From the NCBI GenBank assembly GCA_023213315.1, contig JAKCPI010002824.1:124001-188000 (forward strand): a DNA stretch of 64,000 nucleotides, given 5' to 3'. Each line of letters opens with the position of its first letter. The stretch's first letter is position 1. Both the position numbers and the translations under genes were made by a program. Below, piece after piece: positions 22,498 through 33,836 of this stretch. The notes beneath the pieces are model-generated. The model was not told where the DNA came from. It did no database searches and saw only the letters and a program-made list of their open reading frames with translations. This DNA is from Euborellia annulipes. Its lineage: Eukaryota; Arthropoda; Insecta; Dermaptera; Anisolabididae.

Positions 22498-22793
22498 AAA
22501 AACTGCAGCAGCAAAATATTTTTATTTCTCTATTAATATTTTAAAAACCATTTTACGTTCGCCACATAACACGTAACGCCTTTTTTGACGATTTTCTAAT
22601 CCCCCCCCCCTGTCACAGTTAGTCACATACAAACCCCATCTACAAATATTGTCACATCATAAAACTACCCTCCCCCCCCCCCCGCGAATAAAATTTCTTG
22701 TACAAAATTCCAAATTTCTTATCATTTTATCTTTTTTTTTTTTATAGTAAAATTTCCCTCGTGACTCAATTTTATAAATTCAACTTAGAATTG

Positions 22794-22928
22794 TGCCCTC
22801 GGGGCTTGGTGTAGGGGTCAGCGTGCTAACCTCGCATACCAAACGTCGTGGGTTCGGACCCCAGGCAATCCGATGATTTTATTTAAGCCATTTGGATACC
22901 AAATTGTTTAAATAAGAATGCCTGGACC
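22794..22928 (+). mobile_element. tRNA-derived SINE (family S), 3' truncated
   Basis: Head with intact A and B boxes (GGGTTCGGACCCC) and the 'gatgattttatttaagccat' segment. It stops after 'gcctggacc'; core and poly(A) are missing. Confidence 0.75.
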
Positions 22929-23134
22929 TCCAAATTAAGAGTGGGGAGATTGGAGGTGCTAATAAAGAGACAGAAAAAAAAAAACTGTTTGAAAATTTTA
23001 TATAGGTCTACAGATAAAAGTGAATTTTTTTTTTGCTTTTAAATGCAAAAAACTACATTCAAAGATCTCTTTTCCTTCTAAAAATATATATTTTTTCCTT
23101 ATTACTTGATAATCTCTTATTTATTGCTCTATAA

Positions 23135-23165
<31 letters not shown>

Positions 23166-23256
23166 CTGCTGGATTGCCTCGCTGTGACGTCACTCAATAA
23201 TGAAAACACACACACACACACACAGAGGCTGCATCAACGGTCATTTGAAATTATGA

Positions 23257-23888
23257 ATTTTTACTTTCTCTTACCTATGTATATATGTAATATACTGTAT
23301 ATATAGAGAGAAAGTATTGGTTTCATGTCAAAAATTCGATGTCGAGATTTTGATGGATCTTCACGTTTTGAGGTCCCCTGAAACCAAAAAAGTGGTTTTC
23401 GCGACATGGTCTGTCTGTGTGTCTGTGTGTCTGTCTGTGTGTGTTCAATTTTAAGCTTAAAGGAATTGAGCTATGAGACTGAAATTTTATATTTAAGTTA
23501 AACACCCCCCGGGACCGGAAAAATAAGCTTTTAATCAAAATCGGCCAAAGAGTACTATTACTTTACTGATGTACTTTTTCAGTTTTTTTCGATTTTCTCA
23601 AAATTCGCTCTAACGATTTTGATTAAAATTCAAAAATCAATTATTTTTTAGATGCTCTTTCAAATGTATATTCTCGTTTTGCCCTCAAAATTGTTTGAAG
23701 CACACTTTACTCTTGTGCTTCATAGGAAAGATAGGAGAAATGGTTGCCATGGTAACAAAATATAAATATTTTCCCATACTTATAAATTTACACATCTGAA
23801 TTCGAAATATTCCCTTATGCCGGGAACTAAATACATGTCGACACAAAAAATCTGGTGTGCTGTGCGCCAGTCACACCAGATTTTTTTT
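23257..23888 (+). repeat. R1 family, complete copy, no SINE
   Basis: Full order from the start hairpin to a terminal hairpin shortened to TCTGGTGTGCTGTGCGCCAGTC. The SINE site ('tataaatttacacatctg') is empty. Confidence 0.75.
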
Positions 23889-23984
23889 TAATAAATAAAA
23901 ATTAATTGAATTATCAGCTCTTATCGTCACACACTTTTGAAAGCAAAATAGAACAGCATCAAAAAAATAATTGATTTTTGAATT

Positions 23985-24660
23985 TTAAGAGAAAGTAAAA
24001 ATTAATATGTCAAAATAAATTTGGAAAATCGATTTTTAATCATTTTCAGTACGTTTTGAGACTAAAATTTCATTGATTTTGCTTGAATATTTTATATACT
24101 AAGTTATTTAATCAATATCAAGGCCTAAATGTGTTTATTTAATTAAAAAACAATAAATTAGGATAATTAGAAACTGAAGGCGGCAGTTTAAATTTGAAGA
24201 TGTAAAAGGCAATTAATAAACCCCTATTTTATGTGGTCGTAGTTAAATAAAAAAATTGTCTATAGCTTTATAATTGATCGAAAAGACCAGTTTTGCATTT
24301 TTCCACAAATCCAACGAAAAATAAGAGAGATAGAGAGATTTTTTGAAAAGCGAATGTGCGCGTGAAGAAAAGCCTAGACAAGAGTGAAGCGAGGCTCCCT
24401 GGCTGCACTCTGGGCGCAGATCGAATTAGAAAAAACAAATTGATGCTCTCCCATCATTTGAAATAATTGACAAATTGATTTATTTCATCTTTTTATGCTT
24501 TTATAAAATTTTATTCGAAACTTTTTTTAACTATAAGAATAAAAGACTGCATATTTATCTATAAAAAATTCAATCCTTTGAGAAAAAATAAAATTTCAAA
24601 ATATTTTGTCTTCAATCAAAGAGATGCTTCTCATAAATATATTAAATAATAAAATCCATC
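23985..24660 (+). repeat. R2 repeat, plus copy
   Basis: Inverted partner of 19375-20030, about 4 kb apart. Internal order is the same as in the 28005 copy: 'aaaacaataaatta', 'taagagagat', 'gaaaagcga.t', 'gatgctctcccatcatttga'. Confidence 0.75.
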
Positions 24661-24774
24661 CCTTTAGACCTTTAGTTCAGTGCTTGTTAAATTTTTGAGT
24701 CGCGGCCCCGTTGGGTACAAATAAATATCTCACGGCCCCCCTATTTTTTTTTTTTTTTTAACATTCTCTTGCCT

Positions 24775-25100
24775 AAGTGTGTTCAATTTTAAGCATGAAG
24801 GAATTGAGCTAGGAGAGGGAAATTTTATATTAAAGTTAGACACCCCCCTGAGGCGTGAAAATAAACTTTTAATCAAAATCAGTGAAAAAGTACTAGTACT
24901 TTACTGATGTAGTTTTCAGTTTTTTTCGATTTTCTCAAAATTCGCTCTAACGATTTTGTTTTTTAATTAATAAATCAATTATTTTTTAGATGCTCTTTAA
25001 AATGTATATTCTCATTTTGCTGTTGAATTCTTCTGAAGACCACTTTACTCTTGTACTTCATAGGAAAGATAGGTGAAATGGTTGCCATGGTAACAGAATT
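24775..25100 (+). repeat. R1 family, internal fragment
   Basis: From 'gtgttcaattttaagcatga' to 'ggttgccatggtaacagaat'. Both ends are missing. Confidence 0.65.
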
Positions 25101-25162
25101 TAAATCTTTTACTTTTTAGATTAAAATTCATATTATTTAGATACCCTTTTAAAAAGTACATC

Positions 25163-25453
25163 CATGGGCGTACCCAGCGAGGGGCAGGGGGGCAGCTGCC
25201 CCCCCCTAGAAGCAACAAAAAAAAAATTAAATGTTTATAAAGTGATGAAACGAAACAAAATTGGTGGTTGGCGACGGGGAATGATTCTTTTTGTTAGGAC
25301 TCGAGGGTTTTTAGGCCTTTAATTCGAAGGCTTTACCCCTCTATATAAAAAAGAGCTATGTCACAATCTGGACGACCATGATCTGCCCCCCCCCCCCTGG
25401 ACGACCATGATCTGACCATGCCCCCCCTAGATTTGATCCTGGGTACGCCCATG
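25163..25453. mobile_element. CATGGGCGTA-family MITE, 291 bp, 8-bp duplication AGTACATC
   Basis: Termini CATGGGCGTACCCAG and CTGGGTACGCCCATG; AGTACATC at 25155-25162 and 25454-25461. The interior has tandem 'ctggacgaccatgatctg' units between C runs. Confidence 0.88.
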
Positions 25454-25724
25454 AGTACATCAGTAATATTTTGTGAAAATTGTTTGAAGTACTCAAATCA
25501 TTTCATCTAAATTAAATTTTACACTTTGATATTTAACATGTGATGATGAAGAATTGAAAGATTTTACATCTAACTAAATATATAACTATCATTTATTTGG
25601 CAATATTCTCTGACTGCTTAATTAATTTTTTTTTTCTCGTTCAATTTTTATAATTCTTCCAAATGTCCAAATAAAAAAAATTATTTATTTATTGTTATGT
25701 TATTGATTTTTTTTTTTTAAGAGA

Positions 25725-26004
25725 AAGAATCTTTCTTAGAAAAGAGGGGCGGGGCCTGGCGCCTTTCTCCTCATCAACAATCAGAGCGGTGGGGTGGGGG
25801 AACCTGTCACCCACGACTCTCCCCTCCTTTGCACAAATTAAGAAGCTGAAAAAAATAACATAAGAAATGAATTAAAAATTTGATAATTCAATTGTCTATA
25901 ACTCGAAAACGGCGCATCCAATTCGCATCGGATTTTTTGTAATGAGTTTAGAATTTCCTAGAGAATATTCGCATGGAACTAAAATTGAATAATTAAGAAT
26001 ATAT
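25725..26004 (-). repeat. R3 repeat family, copy 2
   Basis: Contains 'ataactcgaaaacggcgcat' and 'catcggattttttgtaatga', matching 31560-31860 directly and 13560-13890 in reverse. Confidence 0.6.
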
Positions 26005-26524
26005 TTTTTACTTTCTCTTACCTCTATATATATGTTAATATATATAGAGAGAGAAAGTATTGGATTCATGTCAAAAATTCGATGTCGAGATTTTGATGGA
26101 TATACACGTTTTGAGGTCCCCTGAATCCAAAAAAGTAGTTTTCGCGACATGGTCTGTCTGTGTGTGTGTATCAGTGAACAAAATACCTCAAGAACGAATA
26201 GAGCTAGGAAGTTGAAATTTTATATTTAAGTAAGGCACCCCCATGGGACGTGACACGAAGCTTTTGAACAAAATCTACCAAAGAGTACTAGTACTTTACT
26301 GATGTACTTTTTCAGTTTTTTTCGATTTTCTCAAAATTTGCTCCAACGATTTTTTTTAAATTCAAAAATCAATTATTTTTTAGATTCTCTTTAAAATGTA
26401 TATTCTCAATTTGTCATTGAAATCTTCTGAAAACCCCTTTATTCTGTACTCCATAGAAAAGATAGGAGAAATGGTTGCCATGGTACCAAAATATAAATAT
26501 TTTCCCATGTTTATAAATTTTACA

Positions 26525-26757
26525 TCGCCCTCGGGGCATGGCGTAGAGGTTAGCGTGCTAACCTCATATACCAAACGTCGCGGGTTCGGACCCCAGGCAG
26601 TCCGATGAATTTATTTAAGCCACTTGGATGCCAAATGGCTTAAATAAGAATGCCTGGACCCCAAATAAATATAATTATTTATACAACGGTTATCGTCAAA
26701 GTCTTAAATGGCCTAAGTTGCCTAAAAGACTGTGTGAATGAGAGGAAAAAAAAAAAA
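26525..26757 (+). mobile_element. tRNA-derived SINE (family S), first of a tandem pair
   Basis: A and B boxes intact; the tail is shortened to 'gtgtgaatgagagg' plus poly(A). Followed by AATTTTACATC. Confidence 0.8.
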
Positions 26758-26764
26758 TTTTACA

Positions 26765-27045
26765 TCGCCCCCGGGTGTGGCGTAGTAGGCAGCGTGCCTA
26801 CCTCCTATACTAAACGTCGCGGGTTCGGACCCAGGCAGTCCGATGATTTTATTTAAGCCATTTGGATACCAGATGGCTTAAATAGAAATGCCTCAACCCA
26901 CAATAGATAATATTATATTACAACGGTTATCGTCAAAGTCTTAAATGGCCTAAGTTGCCGAAAAGACTGTGTGAATGTGTGTGTGAGTGTGAGTGTGAAT
27001 GAGAAAAAAGTGTGAATGTTTTTTAATTAAAAAAAAAAAAAAAAA
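26765..27045 (+). mobile_element. tRNA-derived SINE (family S), second of a tandem pair
   Basis: Diverged head (GGTGTGGCGTAGTAGGCAGC), intact B box region, full tail 'gtgtgagtgtgagtgtgaat' and poly(A). Between AATTTTACATC repeats. Confidence 0.8.
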
Positions 27046-27302
27046 TTTTACATCTTGAAAATCGAATGTACTGTACTGTCGGAAACTAAATACATGTCGA
27101 CACAAAAAATCTGGTGTGACAAGCACAAAACACAACTTTCGATTACCGAAGGTAAGAGAAAGTTGTGTGCTGTGCGACAGTCACACCAGATTTTTTTTTT
27201 GAAGTAGGCCTTTTGTTGATTGATTTAATTTAAAACACGAGACATTCATCATCTCTTTATAACAATTCTTTCTCTCTCTTTCAATTAATATTAAAAATCT
27301 TG

Positions 27303-27384
27303 CGGTTAAGCAAAGCCAAGCTCGGTGTAGCTTCGGGTGGGTGACCCCGAGGACTCAGAGTACGGAATGTTCCACGGTTGTTAA
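27303..27384 (+). pseudogene. 5S rRNA-like sequence (pseudogene or 5S-derived SINE head)
   Basis: GGTTAAGCAAAGCCAAGCTC followed by GGGTGGGTGACC and a C-G-rich end corresponds to the internal promoter region (A block and C block) of 5S rRNA. The 5' third is missing and several conserved bases differ, so it is not a functional 5S gene. Confidence 0.55.
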
Positions 27385-27549
27385 TATTTTTTAAAAATAA
27401 ATTTATTTTCTATCAACCTCGACTTTGGTTTCAAGCTGAACAGCATGATTGAACAAACAAGCAGGGCCGTAAGGAGGGCGTGGCAAAACAGGCGCCCGCC
27501 AAGGGCGCAACTAGGCTGGGGGCGCAAAACAAAGGGGACCACCGACCTA

Positions 27550-27710
27550 GTTGTGAGCTGCACGCGGTTTTTATTTACCAACATTTTAATCAGTGAGGCG
27601 CTACGGGGGAGAGGGGAAATGGCCTCCGACAATTATATCAGCCCCTCTCTCCCGTAGAGCCTCACTGATTATATTGGTGGTAAATAAAAACATTGTGCAG
27701 CTCACAACTT
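27550..27710. repeat. Imperfect 160-bp inverted repeat
   Basis: Left arm GTTGTGAGCTGCACGCGGTT ... ATCAGTGAGGCGCTACGG pairs with CCGTAGAGCCTCACTGAT ... GTGCAGCTCACAAC. It lies in a block starting CAGGGCCGTAAGGAGGG that looks like a hAT-type left end without a visible right end. Confidence 0.6.
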
Positions 27711-27796
27711 GGAGGGAAGGTAAAAAACAATTATTTTCCCTAAAAAAATTAAATAAAGCTTGGCTCAAGTGGTTAATTCGTCCTCAAGCAATCTAT

Positions 27797-27852
27797 ATTT
27801 TTTACTTTCTCTTACCCTATATATGAAATGTATAGAGAGAGAAAGTATTTTT
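27797..27852 (+). repeat. Solo R1 start hairpin
   Basis: ACTTTCTCTTACCC and GAGAGAGAAAGTA around a TATA spacer, with no R1 body attached. It suggests that this hairpin can spread or persist alone. Confidence 0.6.
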
Positions 27853-28004
27853 CCATTCTCACGTAACCAAACTTCGCGAGTTCAAATCCACCTCCTGCAC
27901 TTTTTTTTTTAATCGCGGGAAAATATGGGGGATGTGATGAGGATTAAGAATCTACTTTTGTTATTTTTGTATCTCAATTATTTTTCGAGTTATACTCAAA
28001 AAAC

Positions 28005-29172
28005 GATACAAAATTTGAGAAGGCTTAATATCATTAAACATAAAGGGTAGAAGACATTTAAGATATCGAATAAATTCTGTATTTAATGCAGATAACGAAT
28101 CAATAAACACCAATTTTATATCTTTTTTAGTTTTTAGCCAATTTACGAAAATTCAAGCAATCATAGATGTGACTCTCTCTTATTAAATAGAGCAAACTAG
28201 TAATTGGCATAAATGTGTAAGATTCAGGATTTAGTGCTGATTTGAATGCAGTATTCACTATTTCGATATATTGAATAGTTTTTTTATTATTTTGAAAAGA
28301 AAAAAATTAATCTGTCAAAATTAATTAAAATCGATTTTATTATTTTTAGGACATTCCTTGGCCAAAAATGGATTGTTTTAGTTAGAATATTTTATATTTT
28401 AATTTATTCAATCGATATCAAGCCCTAAATGTGTTTATTTAATTAAAAAACAATAAATTAAAAAATATTGGCGGGAGTTGACATTCGAAGTCGTGAGTGT
28501 CATCAATAAACCCTCATTTTATGTGGGCGTAGCTAAATAGAAAAATTCCCATGGCTTTATAATTGATTCAAGAGACCAGTTTTGCATTTTGCCTCAAATC
28601 CGTGAATAAATAAGAGAGATTTAGCGATTTTTTGAAAAGCGATCTCGCGCAAGGCGAAAGGCTTAGACAAGAGTTACGCAAGTCTCCCTGGCTGGTCTCT
28701 GGGCGCCGATCGAATTGGAAAAAAAATTTGATGCTCTTCCATTAGTTGAAATAATTGTCAAATTGATTGATTTCATCTGTTTATACTCAAATTTTATAAA
28801 ATTTAATTCTAAAAATGGCTATAAAATCTTATAATGTTGCTAAATTAAGGGATCTTAGAAATTTTTTTATACATGTTGTGGGTTGTGTATAAACAACGAT
28901 TTGGTAAAATAAAATTAACAAGCCTCAAAAATTGAAAGCTGAATTGATAAAAACAACAAGGACTAGAATATTGTCACAAGAGGACATAAAATTTCATTCA
29001 ATTCTGATTTGAAATGAAATTTTTTTTTTTTTTTTAGAGAGAGTCCCTTGAGAAAAATTGGCTCTGCATGGACCCCGAGCACATCGTTGAGCGGGTCTAA
29101 ACCTTTAGAGCGCTAATTTAACGAAACCATTGGAGCTAGAAGGCTAGAAATTTTATATACACGTGGCAAACA
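28005..29172 (+). repeat. R2 long form, plus arm of a large inverted repeat
   Basis: From 'caaaatttgagaaggcttaa' through 'acaagcctcaaaaattgaaa' to 'ctagaaggctagaaatttta'. The same order runs in reverse at 31905-34190. It is interrupted at its right end by the 1462-bp hAT-type element starting at 29173. Confidence 0.7.
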
Positions 29173-29254
29173 CAGTGGCGTAGCAAGGATTTTGGCGCCA
29201 TGGAGCGACTTAACTGCTGGCACCCCCCTCCCCCTCGAACACTAACATCAATCG

Positions 29255-29531
29255 CAGTGGCGTCATTTGGGGGGGGGGGGCAGGGGGGGGCATTTGCCCC
29301 TCCCCCAAGGGCTCTGATTTTTATAAAATTTTATATTATTCTAAATAAAATACTCCAAAATACATCTACGAGTATACAAACTGTACAAAATTAAACAATT
29401 AATTACATTAAATATGTTTTGGCCAAATTTGAGTACCCATTTGTAAATAAATTTTAAGAAAAAAAAAATGTTTGCCCCCCCAAGAAAAAAATTTGCCCCC
29501 CCCCCAAGAAAAAGTTGAAATGACGCCACTG
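29255..29531. mobile_element. hAT-type MITE, 277 bp, 8-bp duplication ATCAATCG
   Basis: Termini CAGTGGCGTCATTT and AAATGACGCCACTG; ATCAATCG at 29247-29254 and 29532-29539. Long G or C runs at both ends. Nested inside the 29173 element. Confidence 0.88.
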
Positions 29532-29844
29532 ATCAATCGGTAACCGACTTTCACGCTCCTAGACCCCCACCCCTTCCCGCCCTTACTTATTATTATTATA
29601 ATTTCAGATTTTTTATTAAACCTAAAATGCAAATCTCAAATTTCTAAAATGATTAAAAAAAGTTTTTATATAAAAAAATTCCTCAGATTTCTACATCTTC
29701 ATTTGGAGGCTCAGCATATATAATCTGTGTATAATACCAAAATTTAACCACAATATCTACTAAATAATTCAATGCTTTTTCTAATTTATTAGGCCAATAT
29801 TAAAAGTAAAAAATTGGGTGTGGTTGTTGTTGTGTAAATATATA

Positions 29845-30297
29845 AGTATGGAAATTTATATTTTGTTACATAGCAACCTAGGAGAATCTATCTTTCCTAT
29901 GAAGAACAAGAGTAAAGTGGTCTTCGAAGATTTCAATCAAAATGAGAATATAATTTTATAGAGAATCTAAAAATAATTGATTTTTGAATTTTAAAAAATC
30001 GTTGGAGAATTGAGAAAATCAAAAAACTGAAAAGTGATCAGTAAAGTATAGTATTTTGGTGATTTTGTTCAAAAGTTCGTGTCTCCCATGGGGGTCTAAT
30101 AAATATAAAATTTCAATTCCTAGTTTTCGTTCTTGAGATATTTTGTTCAGACACACAAGAAGACACAAGAGACAAGAAGAAGAATTAAAATTTTGGATTA
30201 GGGGACTAAAGTGAAGATCCATCAAAATCTCGACATCGAATTTTGAATAATCAATATTTCTCTCTATATATTAACATATATATAGAGGAGAAAGTAA
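29845..30297 (-). repeat. R1 family, copy with many single-base and short deletions
   Basis: The whole body is recognisable, but bases are missing every 10-20 nt (for example 'gtaaagtatagtatttt' for the usual 'gtaaagtactagtacttttt'). It is more eroded than the other copies. Confidence 0.65.
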
Positions 30298-30849
30298 AAA
30301 ATCATATTTAGTCAACAAAACAATATTTTTATTTTATTTTGTCTACTTTTAAAATTAAATTTGAATAAAACGGGATAATATATTTATTTATCTTTGGCCG
30401 TGAATCCTAAGGTTTGTCATTTTAAATAAAAAAATGCATAGATTTCTATCAAAAAACAACAGAGCAAAAATTAATTGATTAAAGGATCCAAATAATTGTT
30501 TGTTCTACAAAAGGATCAAAATTTAGACAAAAAATTAAATAAAAAGTATTACTTATTAAATGTGCCCGGCGCCCCCACCCTGCCCTCCGCCCTGGAGCCG
30601 CCGCTCCACTCGCTCCTCTGTCGCTACGCCACTGGGCAAACATTCAGAGATCAATGATCCTTGTGACTTGAATATCTCCACTGTCTTTTTTTTATTTTTT
30701 TTTTTTACTCCACTGTTTTAAGAGGTATAATTATGATGAATATACGGAAATAATGGTTCTTCAGCTAAAGATTTCACCATTTATTTTTTTCCTATCATTC
30801 TATTTTACCGCGCTGCGGTAAATTATAATTTGAAAGTTTAAAACACTTT

Positions 30850-31150
30850 AGATTCCAAATTCATAAATCAATTATTTTTTACATGCTCTTAAAAATGTAT
30901 ATTCTCATTTTGCTCTCAGAATTGTTTGAAGCACACTTTACTCTTGTACTTCATAGGAAAGATAGGGGAACCAAATGGCTTAAATAAGAGGATTGCGTCT
31001 TTTTCCTTATCCTTTTCATTCATTGTATATTCAATATACTGTACAACTATACTGTATAACTATATTTAGGAAAGATAGAAGAAATGGTTGCTTTGGTAAC
31101 AAAATATAAATATTTTCCTTTGTTTATAAAGTTTACATCTTGAAATATAT
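30850..31150 (+). repeat. R1 family, two fragments
   Basis: 30850-30968 and 31065-31145 carry the 'tgtatattctcattttgctc' and 'atggttgctttggtaacaaa' parts, separated by about 95 bp of other DNA. Confidence 0.6.
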
Positions 31151-31173
31151 CTCGACCATAGATCTCAACACAA

Positions 31174-31443
31174 ACGCCTACGGGCTAGGTCTAGTTGGTA
31201 GCGTGCCTCCCTTCTATACCGAACGTCGCGGGTTCGGACCCCAGGCAGTCCGATGATTTTATTTAACGCTACTTGGATACCACCAAATGGCTTAAATAGA
31301 AATGCCCGACCCCCAATAGATATATTAATAATTAACGATTATCGTCAAAGTCTTAAATGGCCTAATTTGTCGAAAAGACTGTGTAAATGTGTGTGTGAGT
31401 GTGAATGTGAAAAAAGTGTGAGTGTTTAAAAAAAATAAAAAAA
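31174..31443 (+). mobile_element. tRNA-derived SINE (family S), diverged
   Basis: B box GGGTTCGGACCCC intact; A box altered (TAGTTGGTAGCGTG); core and (GT)-rich tail present. Followed directly by an R1 terminal hairpin remnant. Confidence 0.75.
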
Positions 31444-31559
31444 ATCTGGTGTGACAAGCACAGCCAAAGTTAAGAGAAATTTGTGTCACCATCATAACAA
31501 ATTTTTTTTTCTACGAGTCTTTAAAATTCTTTTTAATCTGTCCGAAGATATAATTTTAA

Positions 31560-31870
31560 TTTATTATTTTATTTTCTTAGAAAAGGGGGAAGGCGCGCCT
31601 TGGTCAAGAGCAACAAACAGAGAGGAGGGGAGGGGGAGGCAGACTCCGCCCCTCCTTTGTTCGAATTAAGAGGTTGAAAAAAATAACAGAGAAAAGAAAT
31701 AAAACTTTGAATCTTCAAATGTCTCTAACTCGCAAACCGCTTCTTCAATTTGCATCGGATTTTTTGTAATGAGTTTAGAATTTCCTAGAGATTACTTAGA
31801 TGAAGCTAAAATTTAATATTTAAACATTTATTTTTTCATTATATCTCACCATCCGATTAGCCAATCAGAT
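31560..31870 (-). repeat. R3 repeat family, copy 3
   Basis: Same order as 25725-26004: 'agaaaaggggga', 'ctctaactcgcaaaccgctt', 'catcggattttttgtaatga', then 'atatctcaccatccgattag'. Confidence 0.6.
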
Positions 31871-32178
31871 GAGAGTAAAAAGGATCATTGATCTATATTC
31901 ACTGAATTTTTGCCTGCGTGTATATAAAATTTCTAGCCTTCTAGATCCAATGGTTTCGTTAAATTAGCGGCTCTAAAGGTTTATACCCGCTCAACGAATG
32001 TGTTCAGGGTCCATTAAGAGTCAATTTTTCTCTAAAAAAAAAAAAAAATTTCATATCATATCAGATTTGGATGAAATTTTATATCCTCTTTTTACGTAAA
32101 ATTCAGCTTTCAATTTTTGAGACTTGTTAATTTTATTTTACTAGCTCGTTGTTTATAAACAACCCACAACATGTACAC

Positions 32179-33157
32179 AAAATCTGGTGTGACAAGCCCA
32201 GCAGATTTTTTTTGTCGACATCCATTTAGTTTCGACAGTAAGGCACATTCGATTTTCAAGATGTAAAATTTATAAGTATGGAAAAATATTTATATATTGT
32301 TACCAGGGCCGCAGACAGGGGGGGGCGGGGGGGCTATATCCCCGGGGCCCGGGCCCTCTGAGGGGCCCGGGCCCATTGCGCTCAAACCTTAAAATTCAAA
32401 TAAAAATTAAGTTTCATGGTTAAAATTTCAATTTAAAAAAATCATTTTCTTGAAATTTTTTTCTTCAGGGGGCCCGGGCCTTTTAACCTCAAATCAAGTT
32501 TGATCTTTTCACGACTCAGGATAGCTAAAAACGCAGATTTCAGTGGCTAATTATCAAAAAATTTTCCATCCCCCCAGATTTCCCCCGAATTTCTCTGTCC
32601 GGATCTGGCCTCGATAAATTATTGTAATTCTTTGGTTAGGAAATTTTGAAAAAATTTTAAATAACTTTATTTAAATAAATATTTTAAGCTAGGTATAACT
32701 ATTTCAAAAGTTGTCTCAAAAACTGTGTAAAAAATTGTTGGCATGAAGGCCACAATAGCCTTTTATATACTAAAAAAAAACTTTAAGAAGATAGGGGGAG
32801 CGGGGGATAATATTGAAAAGGGGGAAAAAATAGAAAGAATAGTATTAAGAAATTTTTGGATTATTAAAATTTTTTTTTTTTTTTTGGGGGGGGCCCGTAT
32901 TAGTAAGTAGCCCCGGGGCCCGTCAAGATTGTCTGCGGCCCTGATTGTTACCATAGCAACCATTTCTCCTCTCTTTCCAATGAAGTACAAGAGTAAAGTC
33001 TGCTTCAAACAATTCTGAGGGCAAAATGAAAATATACATTTTAAAGAGCATCTAAAAAATAAATGATTTTTGAATTTTAATCAAAATTGTTTGAGAGAAT
33101 TTTGAGAAAATCGAAAAAAACTGAAAAAGTACATGTATATAGAGGTAAGGGAAAGTA
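32179..33157 (-). repeat. R1 family copy split by a 640-bp hAT-type element
   Basis: R1 sequence at 32179-32303 and 32952-33157, with an internal deletion between 'gaaaaagtacat' and the 'gaggtaagggaaagt' end. The insertion lies within 'atattgttaccatagcaac'. Confidence 0.7.
32304..32943. mobile_element. hAT-type element, 640 bp, 8-bp duplication ATTGTTAC
   Basis: Termini CAGGGCCGCAGACAGG and ATTGTCTGCGGCCCTG; ATTGTTAC at 32296-32303 and 32944-32951. The outer 60 bp at each end are rich in GGGGCC and GGGCCC. The interior is AT-rich and noncoding. Confidence 0.88.
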
Positions 33158-33700
33158 AAAATTTTAAGATCCGTTAATTAATTAATCTTATAATGTTACT
33201 AAATTTAGTAACATTATAAGATTTTATAGCCAATTTTAGGATTAAATTTTATAAAATTTGATTATAAACAGATGAAATCAATCAATTAGACAATTATTTC
33301 AACTAATGGAAGAGCATCAAATTTTTTTTCCAATTCGATCGGCGCCCAGAGACCAGCCAGGGAGACTTGCGTAACTCTTGTCTAAGCCTTTCGCCTCGCG
33401 CGAGATCGCTTTTCAAAAAATCGCTAAATCTCTCTTATTTATTCACGGATTTGAGGCAAAATGCAAAACTGGTCTCTTGAATTAATTATGAAGCCATAGG
33501 AATTTTTCTATTTAGCTACGCCCACATAAAATGAGGGTTTATTGATGACACTCACGACTTCGAACGTCAACTCCGGCCAATATTTTTTAATTTATTGTTT
33601 TTTAATTAAATAAACACATTTAGGGCTTGATATCGATTGAATAAATTAAAATATAAAATATTCTAACTAAAACAATCCATTTTTGGCCAAGGAATGTCCT

Positions 33701-33836
33701 CAGGGCCGGAACTAGGAGATTTTTTGGGGGGGAAAAATTTTTTTTCCCCCCTTCTTTTAAATTTTCTCAATTTTAAAATTTTTTTAAATTTTTTTTTTTA
33801 TTATTTAATATATAAAATATTTTTTTTGCCCGCCCG
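33701..33836. mobile_element. hAT-type MITE, 136 bp, 8-bp duplication AATGTCCT
   Basis: Left terminus CAGGGCCGGAACTAGG, right end degenerate (GCCCGCCCG); AATGTCCT at 33693-33700 and 33837-33844. The sister R2 copy at about 28345-28365 has the uninterrupted site. Confidence 0.8.

Larger units (their letters stand above)
26005..27195 (+). repeat. R1 family, complete copy with two SINEs in tandem
   Basis: R1 body at 26005-26524, SINE 26525-26757, the target repeat, SINE 26765-27045, then the R1 end with the full hairpin (27108-27190). The SINE site is the same as in the 20050 copy. Confidence 0.8.
29173..30634. mobile_element. hAT-type element, 1462 bp, 8-bp duplication GGCAAACA
   Basis: Termini CAGTGGCGTAGCAAGG and TGTCGCTACGCCACTG; GGCAAACA at 29165-29172 and 30635-30642. 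It carries a nested MITE (29255) and a decayed R1 copy (29845). No transposase frame is visible, so it is nonautonomous or gutted. The sister sequence at 31908-31925 is uninterrupted. Confidence 0.85.

Noticed and set aside
22555..22700. C-run block (cccccccccc) as a MITE end
   Set aside because: No terminal repeat partner or 8-bp duplication could be found.
27303..27384. Functional 5S rRNA gene
   Set aside because: The 5' third is missing, there are several changes in conserved bases, and no T-run terminator lies at the right place.
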